Under the pieces are notes generated by a model, which was not told where the DNA came from, did no database searches, and saw only the letters and a list, made by a program, of their open reading frames with translations. A DNA stretch of 64,000 nt, from contig CAZUCE010000011.1 in assembly GCA_964619265.1 (NCBI GenBank), positions 55,519 through 119,518 of the forward strand. Reading direction: 5' to 3'. This document shows, piece after piece, positions 50,055 to 57,516 of this stretch; within the stretch, counting starts at the first letter, position 1, and the number at the start of each line of letters is the position of its first letter. This DNA is from CAZUCE01 sp964619265 (GTDB lineage Bacteria > Planctomycetota > UBA1135 > GCA-002686595). The position numbers and the translations under genes are program-made.

Positions 50055-50737
50055 ATTCCAGCTCCAAGCGACTGAGGAGCTTCGCGGCAGGAGCCTTGAT
50101 CGCCGGGCTGGCCTCCGCCGTTCACGCGGTTCAGGAACCGGCTCCCGCTCCAGAGGATCCCGCGCCGATCGAATCGGTCCCCGCGGCGCAGGGCTGGGTC
50201 CTGGCCGAGCAGCAACTGGACTCAGACGCCGCAGCTGCCGCGCAAGCTGCAGCTGCCGGTCTGGCCGGTTCGACCGGCGACGTCGCCGGCGAACATCAAC
50301 AGCTCGCCTTCGAGATCCTGGTCCAGCTCGCCTCCGAGGGTCGCCACGAGCAAGCCGAGGTGCTTGCCGCGCCACTCCACGAACGTGTGGCCGCCGACTG
50401 GACGGCCGTCAATCTCTGCTTGGTGCTCTCTCAGACCGGCCGGTTCGACCAAGCCGATGCGGTCCTGCACAGCCAACTCCCTCGCTCAACCGACCCCGCT
50501 GAGCTTTGGAATCAGCGAGCGTTGCTGGCCAGCGGTCAGGGGCACGCCGACCTCTTTCGGGCCCGGCTCGGGCGTGCCGTCCGCCTGGGCTCCGCCAACG
50601 CCGCGCTGAGCCTGGCCCGCGCGGACGCCCTCGCCGGCCGGCTGGAAGCGGCCCGTGCGGGCTACCGAGCGGGCTGCGATCGAACCCCGCCGGCCCCCTG
50701 GTCCCTGCGTGGGTGGGCTCTGACCCTGCTGCCCTGA
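50051..50737 (+). CDS. Exported TPR-like protein of unknown function
   Basis: The 228-residue protein starts with ATG overlapping the purM stop (ATGA). Signal peptide: basic start, hydrophobic FAAGALIAGLASAVHA, likely cleavage near residue 26. After an Ala/Pro-rich linker, residues 80-228 form helical pairs with TPR-like spacing (LVQLASEGRHEQAEVLAAPL; LVLSQTGRFDQADAVL; LARADALAGRLEAARAGYRAG). No enzyme motif. Location is periplasmic by inference. Another TPR-like exported protein ends this cluster at 54.6 kb. Confidence 0.65.
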   Translation: MNSSSKRLRSFAAGALIAGLASAVHAVQEPAPAPEDPAPIESVPAAQGWVLAEQQLDSDAAAAAQAAAAGLAGSTGDVAGEHQQLAFEILVQLASEGRHEQAEVLAAPLHERVAADWTAVNLCLVLSQTGRFDQADAVLHSQLPRSTDPAELWNQRALLASGQGHADLFRARLGRAVRLGSANAALSLARADALAGRLEAARAGYRAGCDRTPPAPWSLRGWALTLLP

Positions 50738-51019
50738 AGCACTCTGCTGCCCTGAAGCTCCGTCCCGGGGACCCCGAGGGGCTCGGCCAAGCCTCCGAAG
50801 CGCATTCGGGGCTCAACTGGTTGCTGGACCGTCCTCGCGGCCTACTAGACTAGGCGCTTCTCCAGATCGTCCAGGACGGCCATCGGCCGCCCGCCCTCGA
50901 CTCGAACCCGCCGCTCGGCAGCCCGCCGCACGTTCCAGCCGTTCAGCCCCGTTGCCCGATCGGCCCTCGAATGCTGTGTCCAAGCTGTCAGGCTGCAATT
51001 TTGATCCACGCTTGCGCCC

Positions 51020-52423
51020 ATGTACCCGATCCGTCCGTTCACCTTCGCTCTGATCCCGACTTCACTGATCGCCTTCGGGGTTGTCGATTCGCTTTTCGGC
51101 CACGATCGCGCTGCAGAACGGCCGGCAAGCCAGGTGGAGGCGCTTCCCGTCCTGCCCGTCGGCGCACCGTTCTTCCAAGAGACCGAGGATCCCGCCCCGG
51201 CGGAAGAGGCCACGGCCGCTGTCGAAGTCCGCGAACCCATCCTCAAGTCCGGTGACCAGAGGAAACTCGTGAAAGTGATCCTCGGCTACCTGGAGGCTCG
51301 CCAGGCCGACAAGAAGGTCCTCGACGCGCAGAGTGATCTCGAGGACACCGTGGAGGGCCTGCACAAGCGGCTCGAGCCGGAAACTCTGCTGCGCAACCTG
51401 GTGGACTTTGAACAGGCTTGCCTGCTCGGCGGCGCCGACTACAAGGACAGCGTCAAGGGCAAGGGGCGCGTGGCCAAGCTGGACTTCGACGGAGTCTGGG
51501 ACGACACCATCTCTTACGCCTTGCACGCGCCCAAGGCCTACAAGGTAAAGAGCGGCCCCTGGCCGTGCTTGCTGGTCATTCCCGACGGCTCGGTCGATCT
51601 TGAGCAGACCCTGCTCGACGACTGGGTGTCCACCCCGATCGCGGAGCAAGCCGTCATGGCGCAGATCGGAATGCCAGCGGACCCCGACAGCTGGAACAAG
51701 CGAGGAGGAAAGGGGGTGCCCGGCGGGATTGCGAGCGTGTTGCAGGTTCTCCGCGAGGTGAAAGACTCCTACCTGGTGGATCCAGACCGCACGATCCTCG
51801 TCGGTTTTGGAAAAGGCGCGGCGGCGGCGATGGACATTGCAGCCCGTTACCCACACCTGTTCGCTTCGGTGGTCCTCGTCTCCGGGGATCCCGGGGACAC
51901 GCCGGCCACCAACTTTGCCAATCTGCCGACTTACTTCATGAGCGGCGGATCGGCGAGCACGGCCTTTCAGGAGCAAGTCGACGAACTGGGATACGAAAAC
52001 TGCCGATTCGAATCCAAGCGCGACCTGGAAGCCATGTGGGCTTGGGCCATGGAGAACCCGCGCAAGCCGGTTCCGGGCCGCGTAGTCTATTCGCCGCTTG
52101 AGCTCTACGCCGGCGACTCGTATTGGCTGAAAGTCGATGGCTTCGACCTCGAGGAAAGTCCGCACATCGAGGCCCAGGTCGACCGGGAAAACAACCTGAT
52201 CGAAGTGAGTGGATCGGGCTTCTTCGAAATCACGATCTCCTTCAACGACCGCCTGGTCGATCTAGATCGCCCGGTGCGCGTGGTGATCAACGGCACCGAG
52301 CACGAGAGCGAGATCAAGCGCTCATTGATGGGCATGATCAATCGCTTCTACTTCGCGAACGACCCGACCCGGCTTTCGGTCGCCACGGCTCGTTACTCGT
52401 TCTCCGAAGCGGACAACGAGTGA
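51020..52423 (+). CDS. Exported alpha/beta-hydrolase-fold protein lacking the nucleophile serine
   Basis: The protein has 467 residues. An N-terminal hydrophobic segment (FTFALIPTSLIAFGVVDSLF) serves as signal or anchor. The central part has PHB-depolymerase/esterase-like organisation: ALHAPKAYKVKSGPWPCLLVIPDG, VDPDRTILVGFGKGAAAAMDIAARYPHLFASVVLVSG (in parts) and NLPTYFMSGG. At the nucleophile elbow, where G-x-S-x-G is expected, the sequence is G262-F-G264-K-G, so Ser is replaced by Gly. The C-terminal 100 residues are beta-rich and may bind a partner. An inactive, binding role is inferred. The 282-base gap before it probably holds its promoter. The next gene overlaps (GTGA). Confidence 0.75.
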   Translation: MYPIRPFTFALIPTSLIAFGVVDSLFGHDRAAERPASQVEALPVLPVGAPFFQETEDPAPAEEATAAVEVREPILKSGDQRKLVKVILGYLEARQADKKVLDAQSDLEDTVEGLHKRLEPETLLRNLVDFEQACLLGGADYKDSVKGKGRVAKLDFDGVWDDTISYALHAPKAYKVKSGPWPCLLVIPDGSVDLEQTLLDDWVSTPIAEQAVMAQIGMPADPDSWNKRGGKGVPGGIASVLQVLREVKDSYLVDPDRTILVGFGKGAAAAMDIAARYPHLFASVVLVSGDPGDTPATNFANLPTYFMSGGSASTAFQEQVDELGYENCRFESKRDLEAMWAWAMENPRKPVPGRVVYSPLELYAGDSYWLKVDGFDLEESPHIEAQVDRENNLIEVSGSGFFEITISFNDRLVDLDRPVRVVINGTEHESEIKRSLMGMINRFYFANDPTRLSVATARYSFSEADNE

Positions 52424-54075
52424 CCCGGGCGGCCGGCGAGCCCCGCTTGCCCTGGCTCATCGGGGTCGGGCTCTCGGGCGCCTGCGTCATGGCGGTCGAG
52501 CTCTCGGCCGTCCGGCTCCTCGCGCCTTGGTTCGGCGCCAGCTTGGTGGTGTGGACCAATGTGATCGGCGTGCTGTTGCTCGCATTGGCCATTGGCGCCC
52601 TGCTCGGAGCCCGGCTGGCCTCCGGCGACTCTCCGGGGCGCCGAGCCGGCGTCCTGCTGGTGATCGCGGGGCTGTTGACCGCCGCGCTGCCATGGCTTGC
52701 TGAACCGACCGCCCGCTGGTTCCTGCCCGCTTCCTTCCAGTTGGCCGAAGCCGGCCGGCTCCTGGCCTACGGCAGCCTAGCCTGCTCGGGCGCGCTGTTT
52801 GTCCTGCCCGCCATCGCGTTTGGTGCGATCGGTCCGCTCGCCGTGGAAGGACTGACCCGCGGCCCGGGTCTATCCGCCGGACGCGCCGGCGGGTTGATTC
52901 TTGGCTGCTCGACCATGGGTAGCCTGATCGGGACCTTCGCGACGACCCACGTGGTGCTTCCCGAGCTGGGCCTGACCCGCGGCTTCTTCGGAATCGCGGC
53001 CCTTTCGATGCTGGCTGCAACGGCGTTGTATCGGGCAGGCGGTGCGCGTGCGGGAGCGGCCCTGTCCGCCTCGATCGCGGTTGGGCTTTTGATTCCCGCT
53101 TCCGTGGAGAGCGCCTCGGCTCGCATCGACCAATCGCGCCTGGGCGAAGGAGTCGTGCAGCTCGCCGAGGTCGAGTCCGCCTATCAACGCGTACGCGTGA
53201 CCGAACAACACTTCGGCGAGACGCCCTATCGCTTCCTCGCGATCAATGAAGTCTCCGACTCCTACCAATCGGTATGGACCCCGCAAGCCGGATTCCTCGG
53301 GCCAGGCTTCTACTACGACGATTTCGTGCTGCCGTTTCGCTGGCGAGCCGAGCGCGCATCCCGTGAAGCTCGTCCCGCCCCCGAGCGGGAACGAACGCTA
53401 GTGCTTGGCTTTGGCGCTGGGACCGCTCACCGGGTCCTGCGTGGCGCGATCGGCGGGGAGGCCAGGCTCTCGGTGCTCGGCGTCGAGATCGATCCCGAAG
53501 TGGTTCGCTTGGGGCAACTCCACTTCGAGCTTCCAGTGGACGATCCGCAAGTCACCGTGTGGAGCGGGCTCGACGCACGCGTGGCCCTCGCTGCGCTATC
53601 GGATTCACCAGCACACGGGCCGTTCGATACGATTGTGCTCGACTGCTACGCCAATGCGATCGAGATCCCGCCGCACCTTTCGACCCTCGAGTTCTTCGAA
53701 CAGGTACGCGGCTTGCTGGCTCCGGGGGGAATGGTGGTGGCCAACGTCGGCGCCTTCGGGCTCTCTGATCCGGTCCTGACGCGCTTCGCATCCACGCTGG
53801 CCAGCGCCTTCGACCGGCGAGCGCTGGCCCTGCCGGTTTTGAACGCTCGCAACGTTTCGGTGTTCATCGGAAACGACCTCGATCCGCCGGATCCCGGCTC
53901 GCCCGAATTCGAACTCTCCGGGCCCGAGGCGGCATGGCTGAGCGAGCCGCGCCGGGTCCCCGGCAACTCGCGCTGGTTCGAACCGAACGCGAAACTGGCT
54001 TCCACCGACGACCGCAACCCGATCGACGCCCTGGCCGCGCGCGGCCTGGTGCGCAAAGCAGAGCCAGCGCGATGA
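52420..54075 (+). CDS. Membrane-fused spermidine-synthase-like protein
   Basis: The protein has 551 residues, with GTG 52420 overlapping the upstream stop. The N-terminal half has about 7 membrane helices (GVGLSGACVMAVELSAVRLL at the start, the usual MAxELxxxRLL signature). The C-terminal half is an SAM/polyamine-synthase Rossmann domain: LVLGFGAGTAHRVLRG, GVEIDPEVVRLG, then DTIVLDCYANAIEIPPHLST and the strand LLAPGGMVVANVGA. The catalytic loop reads DCY rather than the DSSDP type of true spermidine synthases. The product is therefore uncertain (aminopropyl transfer or another reaction). It is coupled to the small gene downstream (ATGA). Confidence 0.88.
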   Translation: MTRAAGEPRLPWLIGVGLSGACVMAVELSAVRLLAPWFGASLVVWTNVIGVLLLALAIGALLGARLASGDSPGRRAGVLLVIAGLLTAALPWLAEPTARWFLPASFQLAEAGRLLAYGSLACSGALFVLPAIAFGAIGPLAVEGLTRGPGLSAGRAGGLILGCSTMGSLIGTFATTHVVLPELGLTRGFFGIAALSMLAATALYRAGGARAGAALSASIAVGLLIPASVESASARIDQSRLGEGVVQLAEVESAYQRVRVTEQHFGETPYRFLAINEVSDSYQSVWTPQAGFLGPGFYYDDFVLPFRWRAERASREARPAPERERTLVLGFGAGTAHRVLRGAIGGEARLSVLGVEIDPEVVRLGQLHFELPVDDPQVTVWSGLDARVALAALSDSPAHGPFDTIVLDCYANAIEIPPHLSTLEFFEQVRGLLAPGGMVVANVGAFGLSDPVLTRFASTLASAFDRRALALPVLNARNVSVFIGNDLDPPDPGSPEFELSGPEAAWLSEPRRVPGNSRWFEPNAKLASTDDRNPIDALAARGLVRKAEPAR

Positions 54076-54644
54076 GGTCGAGCACTTGCCTCAAGCTGGC
54101 CCTGTTCCTTTGCAGCGCTGCTCTGCCCGCCTCGCGCGTGGACCTGGAAGGCGCGCGCCTTCACCTCGAGGCCGGCCGGCTGGCCGAGGCCCTCGAGGCC
54201 CTCGAAGCCGCGCCGCCCGGCGCACCCCGCAGCCTGCTCGAAGTTCGCATCCAAGAGGCCGCGGGCCGCTACGAGTTGGCCTCGAGGCTTGGCCTGGAAG
54301 CGGCGGGGGAGTTCGGAGCGCAGGACGGCGAAACCGCCATGCAGCTCGAATTCTATGCGGCCAAGGCTGCCCTTTGGGATCGACACGGCCCCCGCGCCCT
54401 CACCGCCGTGCAAGCTATGGAAGCCCGGCTGGAGGAAACGCCACGGGCCGACTGGCTCGAGCCTTATTCGGATGCCTGGCGCCGGACCACCAACGACTAC
54501 CGCGCTCGCGCGGAAGAGTTGATCGACGCACGCAGCCTGCTGTTTGAGCGCGAGCGACGAGCCCGCTGGACCGCCCTGGCCATGGCTGTTTGCGCCGGGC
54601 TGGCCATTTGGAGCCTGGGCCGCGGCCCCGCGGTTCGTCCCTAG
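54072..54644 (+). CDS. Small exported repeat protein with C-terminal membrane anchor
   Basis: The 190-residue protein starts with ATG overlapping the previous stop. A signal sequence (CLKLALFLCSAALPASR) is followed by TPR-like helices (RLHLEAGRLAEALEALEAA; ASRLGLEAAGEFGAQDGE) and a charged helix. A C-terminal hydrophobic segment, WTALAMAVCAGLAIWSLG, follows with GRGPAVRP after it. It would expose the helical part to the periplasm while anchored by the C-terminus. No family recognised. It ends the purM cluster and converges with the HEAT gene. Confidence 0.6.
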   Translation: MRSSTCLKLALFLCSAALPASRVDLEGARLHLEAGRLAEALEALEAAPPGAPRSLLEVRIQEAAGRYELASRLGLEAAGEFGAQDGETAMQLEFYAAKAALWDRHGPRALTAVQAMEARLEETPRADWLEPYSDAWRRTTNDYRARAEELIDARSLLFERERRARWTALAMAVCAGLAIWSLGRGPAVRP

Positions 54645-54677
54645 CGGCGGGAGGTTGCTTGGCCGCCCGCGCTAGGT

Positions 54678-54696
54678 CGCGGGAGCGCTCCCCGCG
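54678..54696. terminator. Hairpin between convergent genes (possible bidirectional terminator)
   Basis: CGCGGGAGC at 54678-54686 can pair with GCTCCCCGCG at 54687-54696, leaving one bulged C. It lies in the 57-base gap between convergent stop codons. There is no T-run, so rho-independent function is uncertain. Confidence 0.4.
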
Positions 54697-54701
54697 GACG
54701 C

Positions 54702-56969
54702 TTAGTACTCAATCAAGTCCAAGAGCCCGCCGCCGCCGAAGTCGAAGAGGGTCGAGACTCCGGCCGTCAAATTGGCCACATCCGCCAGGTCCTCGCACCA
54801 GGGACTCGGGTTCCTGTCGGCTAGGGCTCCCAGGGAACGAGCCGCCGCCGCCCGCACCAGGTCAACCCGATCGCTGTTCGTGGAATGCAGCAGCGCTTCG
54901 AGCGCGCGCGCGTCACCGGTGCGTCCTAGGCCATCCAAGATCCCAGCTGCCTGCACGGCCGGAAGGTCGGCGGTCAGGGCGCTTTGGGCGTCGGTCAGCA
55001 CCCCCTGGGCGCCAAGCAACGCCATGGCCTCAAGCCCCCGCGCCATGGAACCGCGATCGCCCTTTCGAGTCCCGAGCCAATCCTCAAGCAGCTCGATAGC
55101 ACCGCGCGTCCCAGCCAACCCCATCGCGAACGCGATGCGCGTCCTCGGCTCACCTTCGGGCGCACCGTCGAAGGCCTCCAGCAGGGCCTCTTCAAGCCTC
55201 GCGTTCCCCGTCAAGCCGCAGGCGCTCGCGATGGCCATCAAGTTGTCCGGGCCGTTCGAATCGCGCAGCCCGAGTTCGAGCTGAGCGCTCCACTCGGCGG
55301 GCACCGACAGGCCCTCAAGGCGTCTTGCCTCGGCCGCCAGGCCAAGACCCAGAGCACTGTAGGCCCGGTCGCTGCTGCGCCCGCGAACCAGATCGCGCAA
55401 CAACCAAGCGGCGAGTTCCTCCTGGTTGGCGCGCGCCTCCGAGCCGCTCCCCGTGCGCCCGAGCACCCGGCCCACAGCCAAGCGCGAAGCCTGCCGCGTT
55501 TCGGAATTGGAGTCCTCGCAAAGCCCCAAAAGCAACTTGCGAAGACCCTCGCCGGCAGGTCCGTCGCCGCAGGAGAGCATGGCTCCCAGGGCGAAGGCCA
55601 CACCGGTTCGGAAGGTCTGGCGCTCGCGGCCGATGTTTCGCCCGATTTTCTGGAGCGGACCGGCCACCAGCGCGAGCAGTTCGGGGCGGCGATCCTTTGG
55701 CAGATCGGCGATCAACCGCGCCAGCGCCGCCGGAGCGTGATCACGGAGCCGGTCGTCGTGGCGACCGGACGCGTCCAACTCGGCCAGGATGCGCCGAATT
55801 CCGGCCAGCCTCGAGGCGCTAGCAGGCTCGGGCCGACCGGCCGGGTCCAACAGATCGATCCGTTCGACCGGGATCAAGGCCAAGCCATAGAGGGCTGAAA
55901 CCGCCACGTCCGGCAGAGCGCCGTCACGATGGTTGTCCAGCACGAATTCAAGATGGTGGACCGCGTAGCGGCGCACGTCCTCGCGGTCGCTTGCCCGTGC
56001 CAAGAACGCGAGCGAGTAACCCGCAAAGGCCCGCAGGCGCTCGGGCACCGGTGACCGCCCGCACGCCGCGCGGCCAGCCGGCGTGTCGCGCACCAAATCG
56101 ACGAGCAACGGCGCGGAGCGCGGATCCGCCGCCATGCCGAGACCGATCGCAGCTCCTTCTGAAACCGCTTGCGCGCCATCTTTTAGGGCGACTCGTAGGG
56201 TGCCGGCCAGTTGATCAAGGAGCGGGCCGGAGAGTCGATCCGAAATTCGCCCAAGCGCCAGCAGGGCTTCGAGCCGAACGGGATTGGATTCCCCCGGGCG
56301 AGCCATCTCCAGAAGGCGCGGAGCGATGTGAACGATCAGCTCTTCCTCGCCGACCCGCGGAGAAGGTTCACGCAAGGGGAGGCTGCGTCCGATACCGAGG
56401 AACAGTTCCGTGGTCCCGGTAGCCACCGATCCGGGGTGCTGAAACAGCTGCTCCGCGAACGTCTTTCGACGGTACAAGTCCCAAACGGTGCGCCAGTCGA
56501 ACAGGCCCGCGGCGACAATTCCGGAGCCGCTCACAGCGGCTGACGGCGATGGGGAGGAAGCCGGGGTCGTGCCGTTCCCCGGCTGGGAAGGCCCGCCGAA
56601 GCCCGTGCCTCCCGAACCCGGCCCAAGCCCACTGTTGCCACCGGAGGTGCTGCCACCGCCCCCCGCGGGGGGCGAGCCGCCCCCTCCGTCGTTCGGGGCG
56701 GTGTCCCCGGGGCCAAAGTAACCCGGTGCGCCGCCCGGGTTGTTGCCCGGGCGGCCGTCACCTTCGCTCCCGATCTTCCCGAAAGTTCCTCCTAGCTCTG
56801 CATTCAGCAGAGGATTGGTCCCCTGAGCAGCTGCGAGCGCTCCCTCGGACCCTAGGACCAAGCCACAAACCGCGAACAGTCCGAGGACTGTTGTGCGCTT
56901 CGAGCCAGGCCCTTCCTGCTGATGCAGCCCGGATTCCTGTCGTAGACGGAAGTGCATCCTCGTAGCCAT
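54702..56969 (-). CDS. Secreted HEAT-repeat protein with Gly-rich arm (paralogue 1)
   Basis: The protein has 755 residues from ATG 56969 (MATRMHFRLRQ); ATG 56957 is an alternative. Signal: TTVLGLFAVCGLVLGSEGAL. Next comes a Gly/Pro/Ser-rich arm (about residues 55-140) with YFGPGDTAPNDGGGG, then a W-x3-W segment (FDWRTVWDLYRRKTFAEQL). About twelve HEAT-like helical repeats run to residue 720, for example PVRLEALLALGRISD and ATIRAAAARSLGALADR-type units. The tail, PWCEDLADVANL…STLFD…GGLLDLIEY, resembles the end of the neighbouring paralogue at 57.5-59.6 kb. This suggests a dedicated exported scaffold family. Function is unknown. Confidence 0.82.
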   Translation of the reverse strand: MATRMHFRLRQESGLHQQEGPGSKRTTVLGLFAVCGLVLGSEGALAAAQGTNPLLNAELGGTFGKIGSEGDGRPGNNPGGAPGYFGPGDTAPNDGGGGSPPAGGGGSTSGGNSGLGPGSGGTGFGGPSQPGNGTTPASSPSPSAAVSGSGIVAAGLFDWRTVWDLYRRKTFAEQLFQHPGSVATGTTELFLGIGRSLPLREPSPRVGEEELIVHIAPRLLEMARPGESNPVRLEALLALGRISDRLSGPLLDQLAGTLRVALKDGAQAVSEGAAIGLGMAADPRSAPLLVDLVRDTPAGRAACGRSPVPERLRAFAGYSLAFLARASDREDVRRYAVHHLEFVLDNHRDGALPDVAVSALYGLALIPVERIDLLDPAGRPEPASASRLAGIRRILAELDASGRHDDRLRDHAPAALARLIADLPKDRRPELLALVAGPLQKIGRNIGRERQTFRTGVAFALGAMLSCGDGPAGEGLRKLLLGLCEDSNSETRQASRLAVGRVLGRTGSGSEARANQEELAAWLLRDLVRGRSSDRAYSALGLGLAAEARRLEGLSVPAEWSAQLELGLRDSNGPDNLMAIASACGLTGNARLEEALLEAFDGAPEGEPRTRIAFAMGLAGTRGAIELLEDWLGTRKGDRGSMARGLEAMALLGAQGVLTDAQSALTADLPAVQAAGILDGLGRTGDARALEALLHSTNSDRVDLVRAAAARSLGALADRNPSPWCEDLADVANLTAGVSTLFDFGGGGLLDLIEY

Positions 56970-57516
56970 CAAGTTTCGTACCGCTCCGAAATGCTCATCT
57001 GGAGCCCCTGGAGGCGGGTGCGAGGGGGCTTTCAAGCCTGGAGCGATCGAGTTCGCACGCCCCCTGGGCGACCCCGAGCATTTTTTCTGCGGGTGGAAAG
57101 GCGGCCTGCCTGCGCCGGGGTCGAGCCCGCAGGGAAGTGGGTCCCCACGCGAGCAGATTGGGCCTCGAGCGCTCCTCCGGCGGATCCCTCTGCGGCGAGC
57201 TTCGAAGCCCTGCTTGCGCGGGGCCCGGTCGGCCCAAATCAAACGCTGTGCCACGCGCGCCGGGGCCTTCAGGGGTCGACTCTGTTCGCCTGGTGTTTCG
57301 GCAAGGGCCTACCTTCGAACGCAAGAGAACAAGTCTGGAGCTGCTTCCGGCACAAGTGGCTTGTGGATGCGCCTGAACGCGAAGCGGCCCGCGGAGCTTG
57401 AAGCTCCGCGGGCCGCTCGAACCATTCGCCGCCCCAGCCTCTAGGAGGCCAGCCTCTAACAGCCGGGCGTTGGCCGCGGACAGTTAGGCGAAGGGCAGCG
57501 AATCTCGCCGCTTCGA
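56970..57516 (-). other. Intergenic region between the two HEAT-repeat genes
   Basis: These 547 bases separate two genes on the same strand. Near 57383-57417 they hold a strong hairpin that would terminate the upstream gene (paralogue 2). The remainder should contain the promoter of paralogue 1. Frames here are Arg/Pro-rich and unsupported. I see no gene. Confidence 0.5.
57383..57417 (-). terminator. Strong 17-bp inverted repeat, probable terminator of the HEAT paralogue 2 gene
   Basis: AGCGGCCCGCGGAGCTT (57383-57399) is perfectly complementary to AAGCTCCGCGGGCCGCT (57401-57417) with one base between. The RNA would form a long GC stem with a small loop. It lies about 100 bases past the stop of the 57517-59589 gene. 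No clear U-run follows on the minus strand. Confidence 0.65.

Noticed and set aside
54984..55898. Plus-strand open frame (304 codons) opposite the HEAT gene
   Set aside because: It is antisense to a clear HEAT-repeat array with a signal peptide; the encoded peptide is Arg/Gln-rich and unrecognised.
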